Assembly (NCBI GenBank): GCA_937952455.1
Contig: CALFYU010000076.1
Coordinates: 1-39,919, forward strand
Origin: an uncultured Planctomycetaceae bacterium
Lineage (GTDB): Bacteria > Planctomycetota > Planctomycetia > Planctomycetales > Planctomycetaceae
Direction: 5' to 3'
Length of the DNA stretch: 39,919 nt
Each line of letters begins with the position of its first letter. Within the stretch, counting starts at the first letter, position 1. A program made the translations under genes and the position numbers. Under the pieces are notes generated by a model that was given only the letters and a program-made list of their open reading frames with translations, did not search any database and had not been told where the DNA came from. Positions 17,726-26,922 of the stretch are shown piece by piece.

Positions 17726-17797
17726 GTGCCACTGGCTATGTCAGTGTCACCATCAATGTGTGCGAAACGTGCAAAACACTGGGAAAGCCAGTGGCAC
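17726..17797. repeat. Long imperfect inverted repeat in the gap 17592-17873
   Basis: The arms at 17726-17747 and 17776-17797 match at 19 of 22 positions; the outer 12 bp, GTGCCACTGGCT / AGCCAGTGGCAC, are perfect. The loop is 28 bases. It lies between the toroid-protein gene and the TonB-like gene, which share a strand, and has no T-run. It could shape mRNA ends or be a dispersed palindromic element. Confidence 0.6.
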
Positions 17798-17873
17798 GCA
17801 AATTCTTTGGTCTGACAAAACACGCGTTTTCAAAACACCCATAAGGTGCCGGCGATAATCATTCGTCAGCCGG

Positions 17874-19604
17874 CTATTCTTCCGCGCTCAACAGGTCGTC
17901 ACGTTCGTCGTAAGGCCGGACGGTGAGGTACCACTCTTTCCAGCGCGCAATCGCCTGCTGGCGTTCTTTGTCTGTCGGTTGATTCGGCAGACCGTAGCCG
18001 TCGATGCGTTTGCTGAGAAATCTCAGCGCATTGCGGGCTTCGACCATCGTGTCCAAATTGGGGTCGCTCAGTGCCTGAATCAACGTCGGCACCACGGTGA
18101 TATCCTGGCTGCGGCCCAGTGCCCACATGGCGGTCCGCCGCACTTCATCGTTTTTCACAGTGGCGAGTTTCAGCAATTTATCGGTCTTGCCCACCAGCGC
18201 CTTGGGGTCCTCCAGCACGACCTTCTCGACCAGGGCTTCTTGTGCCTCGAAGAAATTCGCGTTTTGCGGGTCTTCCAGAACCGACAACAGTTCGTCCACG
18301 GGACCGGAGATTTTGCGCTGTTTTACCGTGCCATCTTCGATGGACGTAATGGCGCTTAAGTCTTTCGGTAGTCCGCGACCGCCGGCCAGCAGTCCGCCGC
18401 CGATCCGTTTGGCCGGCCGCCGACGGCCCAACGTCTTGTGCGTCGCGCGGGTCAGAAACATCAAGCCGAACGCCGTGGTCGGCACAGCTCCCGCCTGTCC
18501 CGTCCAACCCCCCGTCGGTAACTGCTGGCGGACCAGATGACTCGCCCCGTCCAGGTACCAGCTGTGGTCTCCCAACTTGTCATCGAGTTCCGCCAGGGCC
18601 ATCGCCCGTTCCAGACTGTACAGGTAGTAATAAGGCCACCCCGTCGGCTTCTCGATCTCGTAATTACCGGCCAACCACCGTAGTCCCCCGCCAATGCCCT
18701 TGGTTAACGTGCTGTCCGGGATAATCGGGCCCCGCGGCTTGCTTTTTCTGACCGCTTCCTTCTCCAATTCCGCTTCGACGGCATCGGGGTCTTCCAGAAC
18801 GCCGAATTTCTTGCGTGCCGCTTCGCGCTGTTTCTTCTCAGCAGACGTCTCCTCCGAGATCGGTGATCCGCCCTTATTCGAGGGATACAAGAACATGCGG
18901 CAGATGCACAGACTCCCCACCCCGGCCGCGGTCATACTGTGCGTTGTGCGGTGGTAGTTATTCGTCGTGTCGCCGGGCCGATAGGCAAATCCTCCGTCCC
19001 CCGCCTGACGCGCTGCATGCCAGCGGGCAGTCCGGCCGAAGCCCGGCAAATCGACCGTCGCCCCAGCCATCGACGCTTCCCACAGCCCCAGCATCGCATA
19101 TTGCGTCTGACTCGTATCCCCCATTTCATCGGCACCGGGTTGGCTCGGATAATCCCAGCCTCCAGTGGAGCGCTGCCCCGCGGCCAGATAGTCCGCCAGG
19201 ATCTGGATCTCTTTCTCATATCTCTCCGGATCACTGTTGGCGAACGCCATAATGAAGCAGGTCGCAACATAGTTGGCTGTGCGCTTTTGCGGTGGATCAA
19301 ACGTCCCCTCGCTGCACCGCGCGGCCATCTCGTCCAATGCCTCTTGGATGATCGGATTCGTCGGTTTCACGCCCGCCTTGAGCAAGGCCGTCACGCCGAT
19401 AGATGACAGATCGATGCGCGTTTTCTGGATGTTTTCCAGGAGATACGCCTTGGCCTTTTCGATGGAATTCTCGATCTGGGCCTCGGTCGCAGGTTCAGCC
19501 CCTCGGCACGGAGCGCCGGCGCACACCAGTGCGACGGACGTCAATATCACCAATCTCCAGACGAAAGGTCGATCGGTCATGCGGTTCATAAGTGGTCCCC
19601 GCAT
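17874..19604 (-). CDS. Secreted prenyltransferase/squalene-cyclase-like alpha/alpha-toroid protein with HEAT-like C-terminus
   Basis: The protein has 576 residues. The signal peptide ends near CAGAPCRGAEP. Repeated 'GGW/GGF' segments of the squalene-cyclase/prenyltransferase-repeat superfamily follow: RSTGGWDYPSQPG, AGDGGFAYRPGDT and LPTGGWTGQAGAVPTTAFGL. A charged insertion (EKKQREAARKKF region) interrupts them. The last ~130 residues look like HEAT repeats (VRRTAMWALGRSQDITVVPTLIQALSD). The DXDD catalytic motif of hopene cyclases is not present, so it is unlikely to be a cyclase; a structural or binding role in the envelope is more likely. The start at 19604 was chosen for GAGGAG six bases upstream; ATG at 19589 or 19580 are alternatives. 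It lies on the same strand as, and upstream of, the Exb block. Confidence 0.8.
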   Translation of the reverse strand: MRGPLMNRMTDRPFVWRLVILTSVALVCAGAPCRGAEPATEAQIENSIEKAKAYLLENIQKTRIDLSSIGVTALLKAGVKPTNPIIQEALDEMAARCSEGTFDPPQKRTANYVATCFIMAFANSDPERYEKEIQILADYLAAGQRSTGGWDYPSQPGADEMGDTSQTQYAMLGLWEASMAGATVDLPGFGRTARWHAARQAGDGGFAYRPGDTTNNYHRTTHSMTAAGVGSLCICRMFLYPSNKGGSPISEETSAEKKQREAARKKFGVLEDPDAVEAELEKEAVRKSKPRGPIIPDSTLTKGIGGGLRWLAGNYEIEKPTGWPYYYLYSLERAMALAELDDKLGDHSWYLDGASHLVRQQLPTGGWTGQAGAVPTTAFGLMFLTRATHKTLGRRRPAKRIGGGLLAGGRGLPKDLSAITSIEDGTVKQRKISGPVDELLSVLEDPQNANFFEAQEALVEKVVLEDPKALVGKTDKLLKLATVKNDEVRRTAMWALGRSQDITVVPTLIQALSDPNLDTMVEARNALRFLSKRIDGYGLPNQPTDKERQQAIARWKEWYLTVRPYDERDDLLSAEE

Positions 19605-19882
19605 CGAGCGCTCCTCGGCTAGGGGAAATCGGGGGGAGTGCACGGCGTCAGGACTGTGCAGCACGCACATCGTCACCGTACAAAGTAGCTTTCGATCACA
19701 TTAAAATTCTACAGGCCCCCATTCGGCATTGTCAATGACGTAAGCGACAATGCGCGGGACGGCGACAATTGCACCGTTTGCTATTATCGCGTCCGACCGG
19801 TTAGTCTGTCCTGGCAGTGCAGGGCCGCACGCCCTCGGTGCGGATTGCCCGCCGCGACAACATCTTGCAGGAGCCACGCACT

Positions 19883-20704
19883 ATGAAGCTCGGATTGATC
19901 AACTCCGCCTGGTCCCAGGCCGGACGGGATACCGCTTGGGGCATCCAAAAAACCAAAGAGATCGGCTTCGACGCGATCGACATTCAAACCGATCCTTTGT
20001 CCATCGACGTCAAAGAACGGAAACTGATCAAAGACGCCTGCCGCGACGCCGGACTGCCCATCGTCTCGCTCTGCTGCGTCGCAGTGGGACTGATCGATTT
20101 CAACGACAGCGTCCAGCGGTTCAGTCTTGACCGCGTCAAAGCCCATTTGGACTTCGTCTACGAGCTTGAAGCGGAGAACCTGCTGCTGGTCATCGGAGAG
20201 TACATTTGGAACCGCGAGGTGATCCCCCCCGAAGAACAGTGGGCCACCGGCGTCAAGAATTGTCGATTGTTGGCCGAGTATGCGGACTCGCTGGGTGTCA
20301 AAATCGCCCTCGAACTGGAACCGTTTCAGCTCTCACTCGTCAATGACGTCGACAGCATGGTCCGCTTCATCGACGACGTCGGGCATCCGGCGTTTGCCGC
20401 CAACATCGATGTCTCCCACTTGTGTCTCTCGAAGGTCGCCCCGGAGGAATTGCGGAGGCTCGCGGGAAAGGCGACGCATGTACACATTTCCGATTGCGAT
20501 GGCCGGGTTCACGGTGATCTCCCTCCCGGACGCGGCGTCGTCGACTTTCCCCCCTATCTCCGAGAGATCCGCGATCTGGAAATCGACGGGACCATCTCCA
20601 TCGAATTGGAGTACGCCCCCCACCCCGACGAAATAGAAGCCTGGGTGACCGAAGCTTATGTGGAGACCGACAAATTACTGCGCGCCGCCGGATTGCGGGG
20701 GTGA
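19883..20704 (+). CDS. Sugar phosphate isomerase/epimerase-like TIM barrel (xylose isomerase/AP endonuclease family 2 fold)
   Basis: The protein has 273 residues. It shows the TIM-barrel strand order of the family, with the acidic and histidine metal ligands at the expected strand ends: LALELEP-type (IALELEPFQ), ANIDVSHLC, THVHISDCDG and ISIELEYAP. Relatives isomerise or epimerise sugars, inositols or hydroxypyruvate using a divalent metal; the substrate here cannot be read. The start ATG 19883 has GCAGGAG about 8 bases upstream; an upstream extension of 22 codons is open but has no better start. It is divergent from the toroid-protein gene across 278 bp, which must hold both promoters. Confidence 0.85.
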   Translation: MKLGLINSAWSQAGRDTAWGIQKTKEIGFDAIDIQTDPLSIDVKERKLIKDACRDAGLPIVSLCCVAVGLIDFNDSVQRFSLDRVKAHLDFVYELEAENLLLVIGEYIWNREVIPPEEQWATGVKNCRLLAEYADSLGVKIALELEPFQLSLVNDVDSMVRFIDDVGHPAFAANIDVSHLCLSKVAPEELRRLAGKATHVHISDCDGRVHGDLPPGRGVVDFPPYLREIRDLEIDGTISIELEYAPHPDEIEAWVTEAYVETDKLLRAAGLRG

Positions 20705-21014
20705 GTTCGGCCGCAGAAGCGGCATTTCGCCGACGTTTTCAGGCGACGTCCGCAGCGCTGCCGTTCCAAGCTTGACAACGCAACCGGGCATTAAATAGGT
20801 TGTCATCGCTTCAGATTCCGGCGAGTCGCATTTTGGGCCGACGTCCGCCCTGAGCGGACTGACGTGGGACAAATCTCTCGGGCGATCGGGACGCGCGGCC
20901 ATCTCCCCCGTCCCCCTGTGGGCAATCGCCCTGCTGCGTCCGCATGGCCAACGAATCGCAGAGCAACAGCAGACAATTTGCACGAATCAACCCAACGATC
21001 GAATGAGGACGCAC
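20705..21014. other. Gene-free interval, 310 bp, upstream of sat
   Basis: No credible open frame, hairpin with T-run or riboswitch-like structure was recognised. The promoter of the ATP sulfurylase gene should lie here, but no clear -35/-10 pair stands out. Confidence 0.45.
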
Positions 21015-22271
21015 ATGACAGATTTGATCCCGCCGCACGGTGGTTTGACAGCCCCCGTTTGCCGCACTGTTCCGGCCGAAGAGGTTGACGCCTTTCGCGC
21101 CGAAGCCGCCAAATTACCGCAAGTTCCGGCCTCTGCCGCCGACCTGTCGACAGTCTACCGGTTGGGAGACGGCACGCTCAGTCCGCTGACCGGTCCCATG
21201 GACTCGGCAACCTATAACCGCGTGCTGGACGAGTCGGTCATCGAGGTCGACGGCAAAAAATACGCCTGGACGATCCCCCTCTCACTGCCGGTCACCTCCG
21301 AATTGGCGGCGTCATTATCGGCCGGTCAAAAAGTCGCGCTCACCAATCCCGACGACGATATCGTCGCCACGCTCGACGTGACCGACGTTTTCGAATGGGA
21401 CAAGCCGCGGTATTTGAAGAGCGTCTATCTGACCGAGCGTACGGACCATCCCGGTGCCGATATGGTCCTCAAAGGCGACGCCGACAAGACGCATTTGATC
21501 GGCGGCGAGATTCGCGTCCTGCCGCAGCCGAAAAATCCGGCCTTCGGGCAATACGTCATGACGCCCCGCGAAGTCCGCGCCTTCCTGGCGGAAAAGGGTT
21601 GGGACAGCGTCGTCGCTTTCCAAACCCGTAACCCTCTGCATCGCGCGCACGAGTACGCGTTGGTCTACGCCCTGGAAAAATTGCTCAAAGAGGGCAAAAA
21701 CGCCGGTGCCTGTCTGAATCCGCTGATCGGCGAAACCAAGTCGGACGACGTCAACGCGGAAATCCGCATGCAGACCTACGAAAAACTGATCTCCGACCGG
21801 GCGATGGGGGACGGCGACAGCGACGTCGGATTGTGGGAAGGCCGCGGCGAGAGTGTTCCCGATCGCGTCGTATTGATCGGCCTGGACATCAAGATGTTCT
21901 ACGGTGGCCCCAAGGAAGCGGTCATGCACGCCATCTACCGGCAGAACTGCGGTTTCACGAACATCGTCATCGGCCGCAAACATGCCGACGCCCCCTATCA
22001 CGACGGTTCGGCGATCTGGGGTGACTTCGATGCCCAGGAGATCTTCAATAATCTCAACGGCGACCTGCAGATCAAACCGGTCAACGTCGGCTTTGCTGCC
22101 TATTACGAGTCGCTAGGGCGCGTGGACCTGATGGAAAACCACAACGACGAAAAACCGGTGTTCATCTCCGGGAAACAGGTCCGAGCGACCTTACAGGAGG
22201 GGGAACTGGTCGACCCGCGGATCATGCGCGAAAGCACGTCGAAAATCCTGGCGGCCGCCATGCACAAATAG
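21015..22271 (+). CDS. sat: Sulfate adenylyltransferase (ATP sulfurylase)
   Basis: The protein has 418 residues, the length of the homo-oligomeric bacterial/archaeal Sat type. The PUA-like N-domain contains the LSPLTGPMD segment. The catalytic domain has AFQTRNPLHRAHEY (the QXRNXXHXXH motif that binds ATP and sulfate), then IGRKHADAPYHDG (counterpart of GRDHAG) and FISGKQVR (counterpart of ISGTXXR). It forms adenosine 5'-phosphosulfate from ATP and sulfate for assimilation, or the reverse in sulfur oxidisers. No APS kinase or reductase adjoins, so the direction in vivo is open. ATG 21015 is preferred because GAGGA (21005-21009) sits 5 bases upstream; an in-frame ATG at 21003 overlaps that site. 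A strong terminator follows at 22330. Confidence 0.95.
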   Translation: MTDLIPPHGGLTAPVCRTVPAEEVDAFRAEAAKLPQVPASAADLSTVYRLGDGTLSPLTGPMDSATYNRVLDESVIEVDGKKYAWTIPLSLPVTSELAASLSAGQKVALTNPDDDIVATLDVTDVFEWDKPRYLKSVYLTERTDHPGADMVLKGDADKTHLIGGEIRVLPQPKNPAFGQYVMTPREVRAFLAEKGWDSVVAFQTRNPLHRAHEYALVYALEKLLKEGKNAGACLNPLIGETKSDDVNAEIRMQTYEKLISDRAMGDGDSDVGLWEGRGESVPDRVVLIGLDIKMFYGGPKEAVMHAIYRQNCGFTNIVIGRKHADAPYHDGSAIWGDFDAQEIFNNLNGDLQIKPVNVGFAAYYESLGRVDLMENHNDEKPVFISGKQVRATLQEGELVDPRIMRESTSKILAAAMHK

Positions 22272-22329
22272 GAAGTAATCGAGGAACACTCGACGGCTCC
22301 ATTGGCGCCGAGAAAACGGCAAATCCTGG

Positions 22330-22366
22330 ACGGCGGAACGCTGCAACGGCACGTTCCGCCGTTTTT
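22330..22366 (+). terminator. Rho-independent terminator of sat
   Basis: A perfect 11-bp stem, ACGGCGGAACG (22330-22340) with CGTTCCGCCGT (22352-22362), closes an 11-base loop and is followed by TTTTT (22362-22366). It lies 58 bases after the sat stop. Confidence 0.88.
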
Positions 22367-22644
22367 ACGTTGCTCACGGCCCCGCGCCACGCCGTAAGAA
22401 CTGCCAAACGAGTCGTTTTTGCGGGGAAAACGCGAATTTCCGCACACGTATCCCATTCTGGGAGGCCGATCCCAGACGAAGCGGATCGGTTCCAACGGAA
22501 AAAGGCCTGTCCGCGTAGAAATGGCGGACGAATCTGCTCGCAAAACGCCCAATCCTCTGCAAAAATCGCGGTTTGTCCGCGGAAACGCACATCACAGTTC
22601 CGTTTTTGACGGTATTTCTCTTACCCAAACGATAGGGCCGGCCG
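22367..22644. other. Gene-free interval with a small hairpin
   Basis: This is 278 bp between the sat terminator and the split membrane gene. GTCCGC and GCGGAC form a 6-bp hairpin with a 9-base loop near 22509-22529. No gene was seen. A promoter for the downstream gene is expected but not identified. Confidence 0.4.
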
Positions 22645-23892
22645 GTGTCTTCTCCCAATCAGCCATCAGAAACCCCATCCGACGAGACCCCGCACGACGA
22701 AACTCCCGAAACGGCAACGGAACCGACCGAAGATGGCGGCATGCCCGAATATGAGCCGTTGACCCCCGAGCTCGTGGAAGACGAAGCCGCGCGCGGCGAC
22801 TTCATGCTCCGTTGGGCCGTCGTCTTGTTGGCATTCCTGATGGGGTGCACCTTCATTGCCGAGACATCCACGCTAGTGCACGTCCGGTCGGGCGAGTACC
22901 TGGCGGCACACGGGGTTTGGCCCCCCGCCAACGACGTCTTCTCCTTCACGGCGTCGGAACGGCCCTGGGTCAATGTGTCGTGGCTGTTCGATCTCGTCCT
23001 CGCCGGCATCTATGCCGTCTCCGGCGCCGTCGGTCTGTCATTGTTCAAGGCTCTGGTGGCGGCGGTGACTTTTTGGTTTGTCGTGAATCTGGGCATGGGA
23101 AAGACATCGACCTGGGGGGCGAGCATCTGTTCGGCGGTGGCGCTGCTGGCCTGCCATCACTCTTTGACCGCCCAGCCGATGTTAATCACGCTGCTCGGCT
23201 TGGCGATGATGTTTTGGGTGATCAACTCCTGGAAGCTCGGCGCCTCTCCCCGGAGGATCTATGCGTTGATCCCATTATTCTTATTCTGGGCCAATCTCGA
23301 TCCGCGGATGTTTCTGGGATTGGTCGCATTGGTCCTGTACGGTTTGGGTGACCTGATCGGCGTGCTCTGGGGACGCCCCTCGCTGACCGAATCGGAGCGC
23401 GGTCCGTTTCAGTTGGCGGTCGCCGGCAGTTTCCTGGCGGCTATGGTCAACCCGTTCGGTTGGCATACGTTGCTGCGGCCGTTGGAGTTGTACGGCACGG
23501 AATATCCCGCCTACCGCGAATTCCTGTCCGGCTCCCCCGCCACGCCCACGACGGTCCAATACTACACGCTTCTCGATTCCAGCGTCTGGGACGTGTTGGG
23601 GCATACCGGAATCGCGGCCGTGGCTCTGGGAATCGCGGCGATCATCGTCATGTACCTGAACTTTCGACGCCTGGACATCGGGCACGTCCTTGTCTTTTTT
23701 GGCTTTGCGGCGTTTGCACTTTCCAGCGTCGAACAACTACCGGCGGCGGCGTTGGTGTTCGCCGTTTTGCTGGCGATCAATGGCCAAAGCTGGTACCAGG
23801 CAAACTTTGACCAGTCATATTCGGTCAAGACCGGCGAGTTGATTTTCTCCCGGGGCGGTCGCGCGGTCACCGTATTGGCGTGCGCCGCATAG
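22645..23892 (+). CDS. Multi-pass membrane protein (GT-C-like), 5' part of a gene split by an in-frame TAG
   Basis: It has 415 residues, starting at GTG 22645. After a Pro/Glu/Thr-rich cytoplasmic tail (1-50) come roughly nine or ten membrane helices. The first periplasmic loop, VHVRSGEYLAAHGVWPPAND then VFSFTASERPWVNVSWLFD, resembles the 'LWWHL.TG..I...G.P..DPFS.T..G.PWV...WL' signature of GT-C-like membrane proteins. A glycosyl-transfer or lipid-linked sugar role is possible but unproven. The frame ends at TAG 23890-23892 in the middle of a hydrophobic stretch (VTVLACAA / AFMAGTGWL), and the next frame continues in the same phase six bases later. This protein therefore probably lacks half of its last helix and its whole C-terminal domain. 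Confidence 0.75.
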   Translation: MSSPNQPSETPSDETPHDETPETATEPTEDGGMPEYEPLTPELVEDEAARGDFMLRWAVVLLAFLMGCTFIAETSTLVHVRSGEYLAAHGVWPPANDVFSFTASERPWVNVSWLFDLVLAGIYAVSGAVGLSLFKALVAAVTFWFVVNLGMGKTSTWGASICSAVALLACHHSLTAQPMLITLLGLAMMFWVINSWKLGASPRRIYALIPLFLFWANLDPRMFLGLVALVLYGLGDLIGVLWGRPSLTESERGPFQLAVAGSFLAAMVNPFGWHTLLRPLELYGTEYPAYREFLSGSPATPTTVQYYTLLDSSVWDVLGHTGIAAVALGIAAIIVMYLNFRRLDIGHVLVFFGFAAFALSSVEQLPAAALVFAVLLAINGQSWYQANFDQSYSVKTGELIFSRGGRAVTVLACAA

Positions 23893-23898
23893 GCCTTC

Positions 23899-25767
23899 AT
23901 GGCCGGAACCGGCTGGTTACGGGCTCCCGGCCATGGTTCGACCGGTTTCGGCTTGGACTACTCCCTGAGTCAGTCGCTGAACGCCTTGCAGTCGCAAACT
24001 CAAGACACCTTCAACGACCGGGTCTTCAATATGACCGGCCAACAGGGGGACATGTTGATCTGGGTGGGCCAAAAGCCGTTTTTCGACATGCGGCTTCCGC
24101 TTTACGTCGGCGAGGGAGACGACGACCTGCTGGCCCTGCATCGCAAGACCCGCGAATCGTTACGCATTCAATATCTGCCGATCTCCGCCCAAGAGGCGGA
24201 AACCATGGAGGTCAAGCCGCAGGATTGGAAGCCCGTGTTTGCCGAGTATCAGATATCGTACGCGATTCCGCAATTGACCATGTCGCCGGTGCCCGATTAC
24301 GCCATGCTGCGAGCGTTTATTTTCTCCGGACGCGATTGGCAATTGACCAGCCTCAGCGGAACGGCCGCGGTGTTTCACCGTGTCGACCCCAACAACGCGG
24401 AACTGATGCAGTTCAACAAGGAGCACCGGTACGACTTCGTGGCCCAAGCCTTCCGGGAAGATACCAAAGCGATCGGGCCGCGTACCGCCTGGGCCGCGCC
24501 GCCGGGCATCTATGAAGAAAACGTCTGGAAAACCAAGCCTCAGATCCCCGAACCGATCCAGCAGGCTCACCACTTGAACGTGATCCTGCAGGACCTGGTC
24601 ACAATATCGGCGCAGATGCCGCTGGCCGACCGGGCGGTTTATCCCGCGTTGGCCTGGCTAGCGCTCCGGGAAGCCCAGAAGGGCCTTGACGAAGACCCGA
24701 CCTCGGCCGAAGGCTATGTCGAGTTGGGCAATGCTTACCGCTATCTCGCCTTCTGGAACCAGGGGTCGCTGATGGGCATGAAGCAATGGCAAGGACAAGG
24801 CATGCGCTTCTTCCAATCCATGATGGCTTACAACCAGGCCCTCGCCGCCGACCCGGATAACTTGACGGCCCATTCTCGGCTATTCGAGTATTACAGTTCG
24901 CCCGGATTCTTACGGGTCGACCTCGCCCTGCGGGAGCTTGAAGCACTCGAGACCATGATGAGCCGCAAACCCAACGCCACAGAGGCGGAACAGCAACAAC
25001 TCAAACAGCTCGGCGAAATGCGCGAAAAAATGTCCGTACACGTCGAACAGCTGAGTGCCGAGTTGGACAAAGCGGCCAAGGACAACGCCGATCCACTGCA
25101 GTTGGCCCAGATTGCATCGCAACGGTATAACTGCCCGCTGGCGGCGCTGGAGCAACTCGAAAAAAGCCCCGAATTCGTCGCCACGAATCCCAACGCGAAG
25201 TTGTTCTATCTCACGATGCTGCTCGAGTCGGGCCGCATTGAGGACGCCTATCAGACCGCCATGGAAATCGAGTATGAGCAAAACGCCACGCAGAATCAGT
25301 TGCCGAACTGGCGTTCCCTCGTTGTGGCGGCCTATTTGGCAAACGCCGAGTACGAAAAGGCCCAGGAACTCTGGAAGGCCGAAGGCCAGCAGATCGAGAT
25401 GAACGGATTCCGCAGCGCACTGAGCACGCTTCCCCCACGCGTGATCCCCAATTCCCCGCAACCCTGGCCAATTCCCACCATCAACAGCGCCTATCAGTAC
25501 TTCTCCAGTCGCGATTCGCGGCTCACCTCGTTGAATCTGGACATCGCCTACGCGCTGCTGGAATCGGGACAATGTGAGGCTGCTGGAAAACAATTCCAGC
25601 GAACCCTCGAGGACTCGCCCGATTCCTCGGCCCGACACCTGATCGGGTTTTATCTCGCGCAAATCAACCAGGAGATGATCGACCCGGTCCCGCCCAGCGA
25701 TCGCGTGCCGGTGTTATTCGCCGATGGCAACGAAACCGATCCATCCTCTTCCGACGAATCGAAGTAA
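23899..25767 (+). CDS. TPR-containing protein, 3' part of the gene split at 23890
   Basis: It has 622 residues in the same reading frame as the upstream membrane protein; a single TAG separates them. Its first residues (MAGTGWLRAPGHGSTGF) finish the hydrophobic helix begun before the stop. The middle is an extracytoplasmic alpha/beta region. From about residue 240 it becomes helical with TPR-like pairs (SAEGYVELGNAYRYLAFW, MMAYNQALAADPDNLTAHSR, LAYALLESGQCEAAGKQF-type). No ribosome site precedes the ATG at 23899, so independent translation would be weak. It ends 8 bases from the convergent purM end with no terminator between. It is best read as the C-terminal half of one gene of about 1040 codons, either mutated or with a sequencing error. 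Confidence 0.72.
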   Translation: MAGTGWLRAPGHGSTGFGLDYSLSQSLNALQSQTQDTFNDRVFNMTGQQGDMLIWVGQKPFFDMRLPLYVGEGDDDLLALHRKTRESLRIQYLPISAQEAETMEVKPQDWKPVFAEYQISYAIPQLTMSPVPDYAMLRAFIFSGRDWQLTSLSGTAAVFHRVDPNNAELMQFNKEHRYDFVAQAFREDTKAIGPRTAWAAPPGIYEENVWKTKPQIPEPIQQAHHLNVILQDLVTISAQMPLADRAVYPALAWLALREAQKGLDEDPTSAEGYVELGNAYRYLAFWNQGSLMGMKQWQGQGMRFFQSMMAYNQALAADPDNLTAHSRLFEYYSSPGFLRVDLALRELEALETMMSRKPNATEAEQQQLKQLGEMREKMSVHVEQLSAELDKAAKDNADPLQLAQIASQRYNCPLAALEQLEKSPEFVATNPNAKLFYLTMLLESGRIEDAYQTAMEIEYEQNATQNQLPNWRSLVVAAYLANAEYEKAQELWKAEGQQIEMNGFRSALSTLPPRVIPNSPQPWPIPTINSAYQYFSSRDSRLTSLNLDIAYALLESGQCEAAGKQFQRTLEDSPDSSARHLIGFYLAQINQEMIDPVPPSDRVPVLFADGNETDPSSSDESK

Positions 25768-25775
25768 CCGGTGCG

Positions 25776-26819
25776 TCAATCCGCATACTCCACGGCCGAC
25801 TCCCCGGCCACGATCTCGCCGATCACGTGGCTGCCCACCTGTTCCGACGTGAGCGTTTGCCGGATGGCGGCGACGTCCGACTGCGGGGCAATCACCACGT
25901 AGCCAATCCCCATATTGAAGACCTTATACATTTCATCGCGATCGATCCCTCCCAGCGTCTGTAGCCACGTGAACTCGGGCAGCGGCTGCCAATTTGCGCG
26001 GCGGATGATCGCCCGGCAGCCGGCGGGCAGAATTCGGCTGACGTTCTCCTCCAAACCGCCCCCGGTATTGTGTGCCATACCGTGAATCGACACCGGTTGC
26101 TTCATCGCCGCTCCGATGGACGAAACGTACAACCGCGTCGGTCTGAGCAATACTTCGCCCACAGTCGCCCGCAATTCCGGAATCGCATCGTCGACGCTTA
26201 GTCCGCCGTCGTCGAAGACCACCTTGCGAATCAAGCTGTAGCCGTTGGAGTGAAATCCGCTCGACTCCAGCCCGATAATCGCGTCGCCCGGCTGAATCGC
26301 CTGTCCGTCAATTGTCCGCTTTCGCTCCACGACGCCTACGGAAAACCCTGCCATGTCGAAATCCCCCTCGGCGTACAAATCAGGCATGATTGCCGTTTCC
26401 CCGCCCAGAAGAGCCGATCCGGTCTCGACGCAGGCGTCGCTGACCCCCGAAACGAGCGCCGCCACCAACTCCGGGTCGTCTTTGCCCAGCGCCAAGTAGT
26501 CGAGGAAAAACAGCGGCTCGGCGCCGAGGCACAGACAGTCATTTACGCACATCGCCACCAAGTCGATGCCGATCGTGTCGTATTTCTTCGCCAGGATGGC
26601 GACTTTGATTTTTGTCCCCACCCCGTCCGTCCCCGCGACCAGCACGGGGTCGTCATAGCGCCGCGAGTCCCCCTGCAGCCCGAACAGTCCGGCAAATCCT
26701 CCGGGCAAATCCAACACGCGGGGCGTCCGCGTCCGCTGCATCAACTGCGGCAACTTCGCCATCGCCTGTTGGTACAACTCCAAATCGACGCCGGCATCCT
26801 TATAAGTCGCTGCAGCCAT
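25776..26819 (-). CDS. purM: Phosphoribosylformylglycinamidine cyclo-ligase (AIR synthetase)
   Basis: The protein has 347 residues, the usual PurM length. It starts with TYKDAGVDLE, then has LVAGTDGVGTKIKVA (ATP-binding glycine loop), DLVAMCVNDCLCLGAEPLFFLDYLA, GETAIMPDLY, IGLESSGFHSNGYSLIRK and a late AHNTGGGLEENVSRILP segment, all diagnostic of PurM. It closes the imidazole ring of AIR from FGAM with ATP in purine synthesis. ATG 26819 was chosen because GGAAG lies 7 bases upstream and the product begins as relatives do; the open frame extends 27 codons further without similarity. It stands alone, without other pur genes. Confidence 0.96.
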   Translation of the reverse strand: MAAATYKDAGVDLELYQQAMAKLPQLMQRTRTPRVLDLPGGFAGLFGLQGDSRRYDDPVLVAGTDGVGTKIKVAILAKKYDTIGIDLVAMCVNDCLCLGAEPLFFLDYLALGKDDPELVAALVSGVSDACVETGSALLGGETAIMPDLYAEGDFDMAGFSVGVVERKRTIDGQAIQPGDAIIGLESSGFHSNGYSLIRKVVFDDGGLSVDDAIPELRATVGEVLLRPTRLYVSSIGAAMKQPVSIHGMAHNTGGGLEENVSRILPAGCRAIIRRANWQPLPEFTWLQTLGGIDRDEMYKVFNMGIGYVVIAPQSDVAAIRQTLTSEQVGSHVIGEIVAGESAVEYAD

Positions 26820-26922
26820 GTACGGTCTTCCATATCGTGGGAATTGGCGAACGAAATCACAAGATGACCGAATCATAGCAGACGTCTTGCGGCTTGGCAC
26901 GCCAACGGCAATCCGCCTATTT

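Noticed and set aside
17792..17807. TGGCACG motif resembling a sigma-54 -24 box
   Set aside because: The -12 part reads TTCT instead of TTGC, it points to the plus strand with no gene ahead, and it is part of the inverted repeat.
26895..26910. TGGCACG-CCAA-CGGC resembling a sigma-54 promoter before the parD-like gene
   Set aside because: GG and GC have the right spacing, but the two T residues of the -12 box are missing, and a TATAAT promoter closer to the gene explains expression better.
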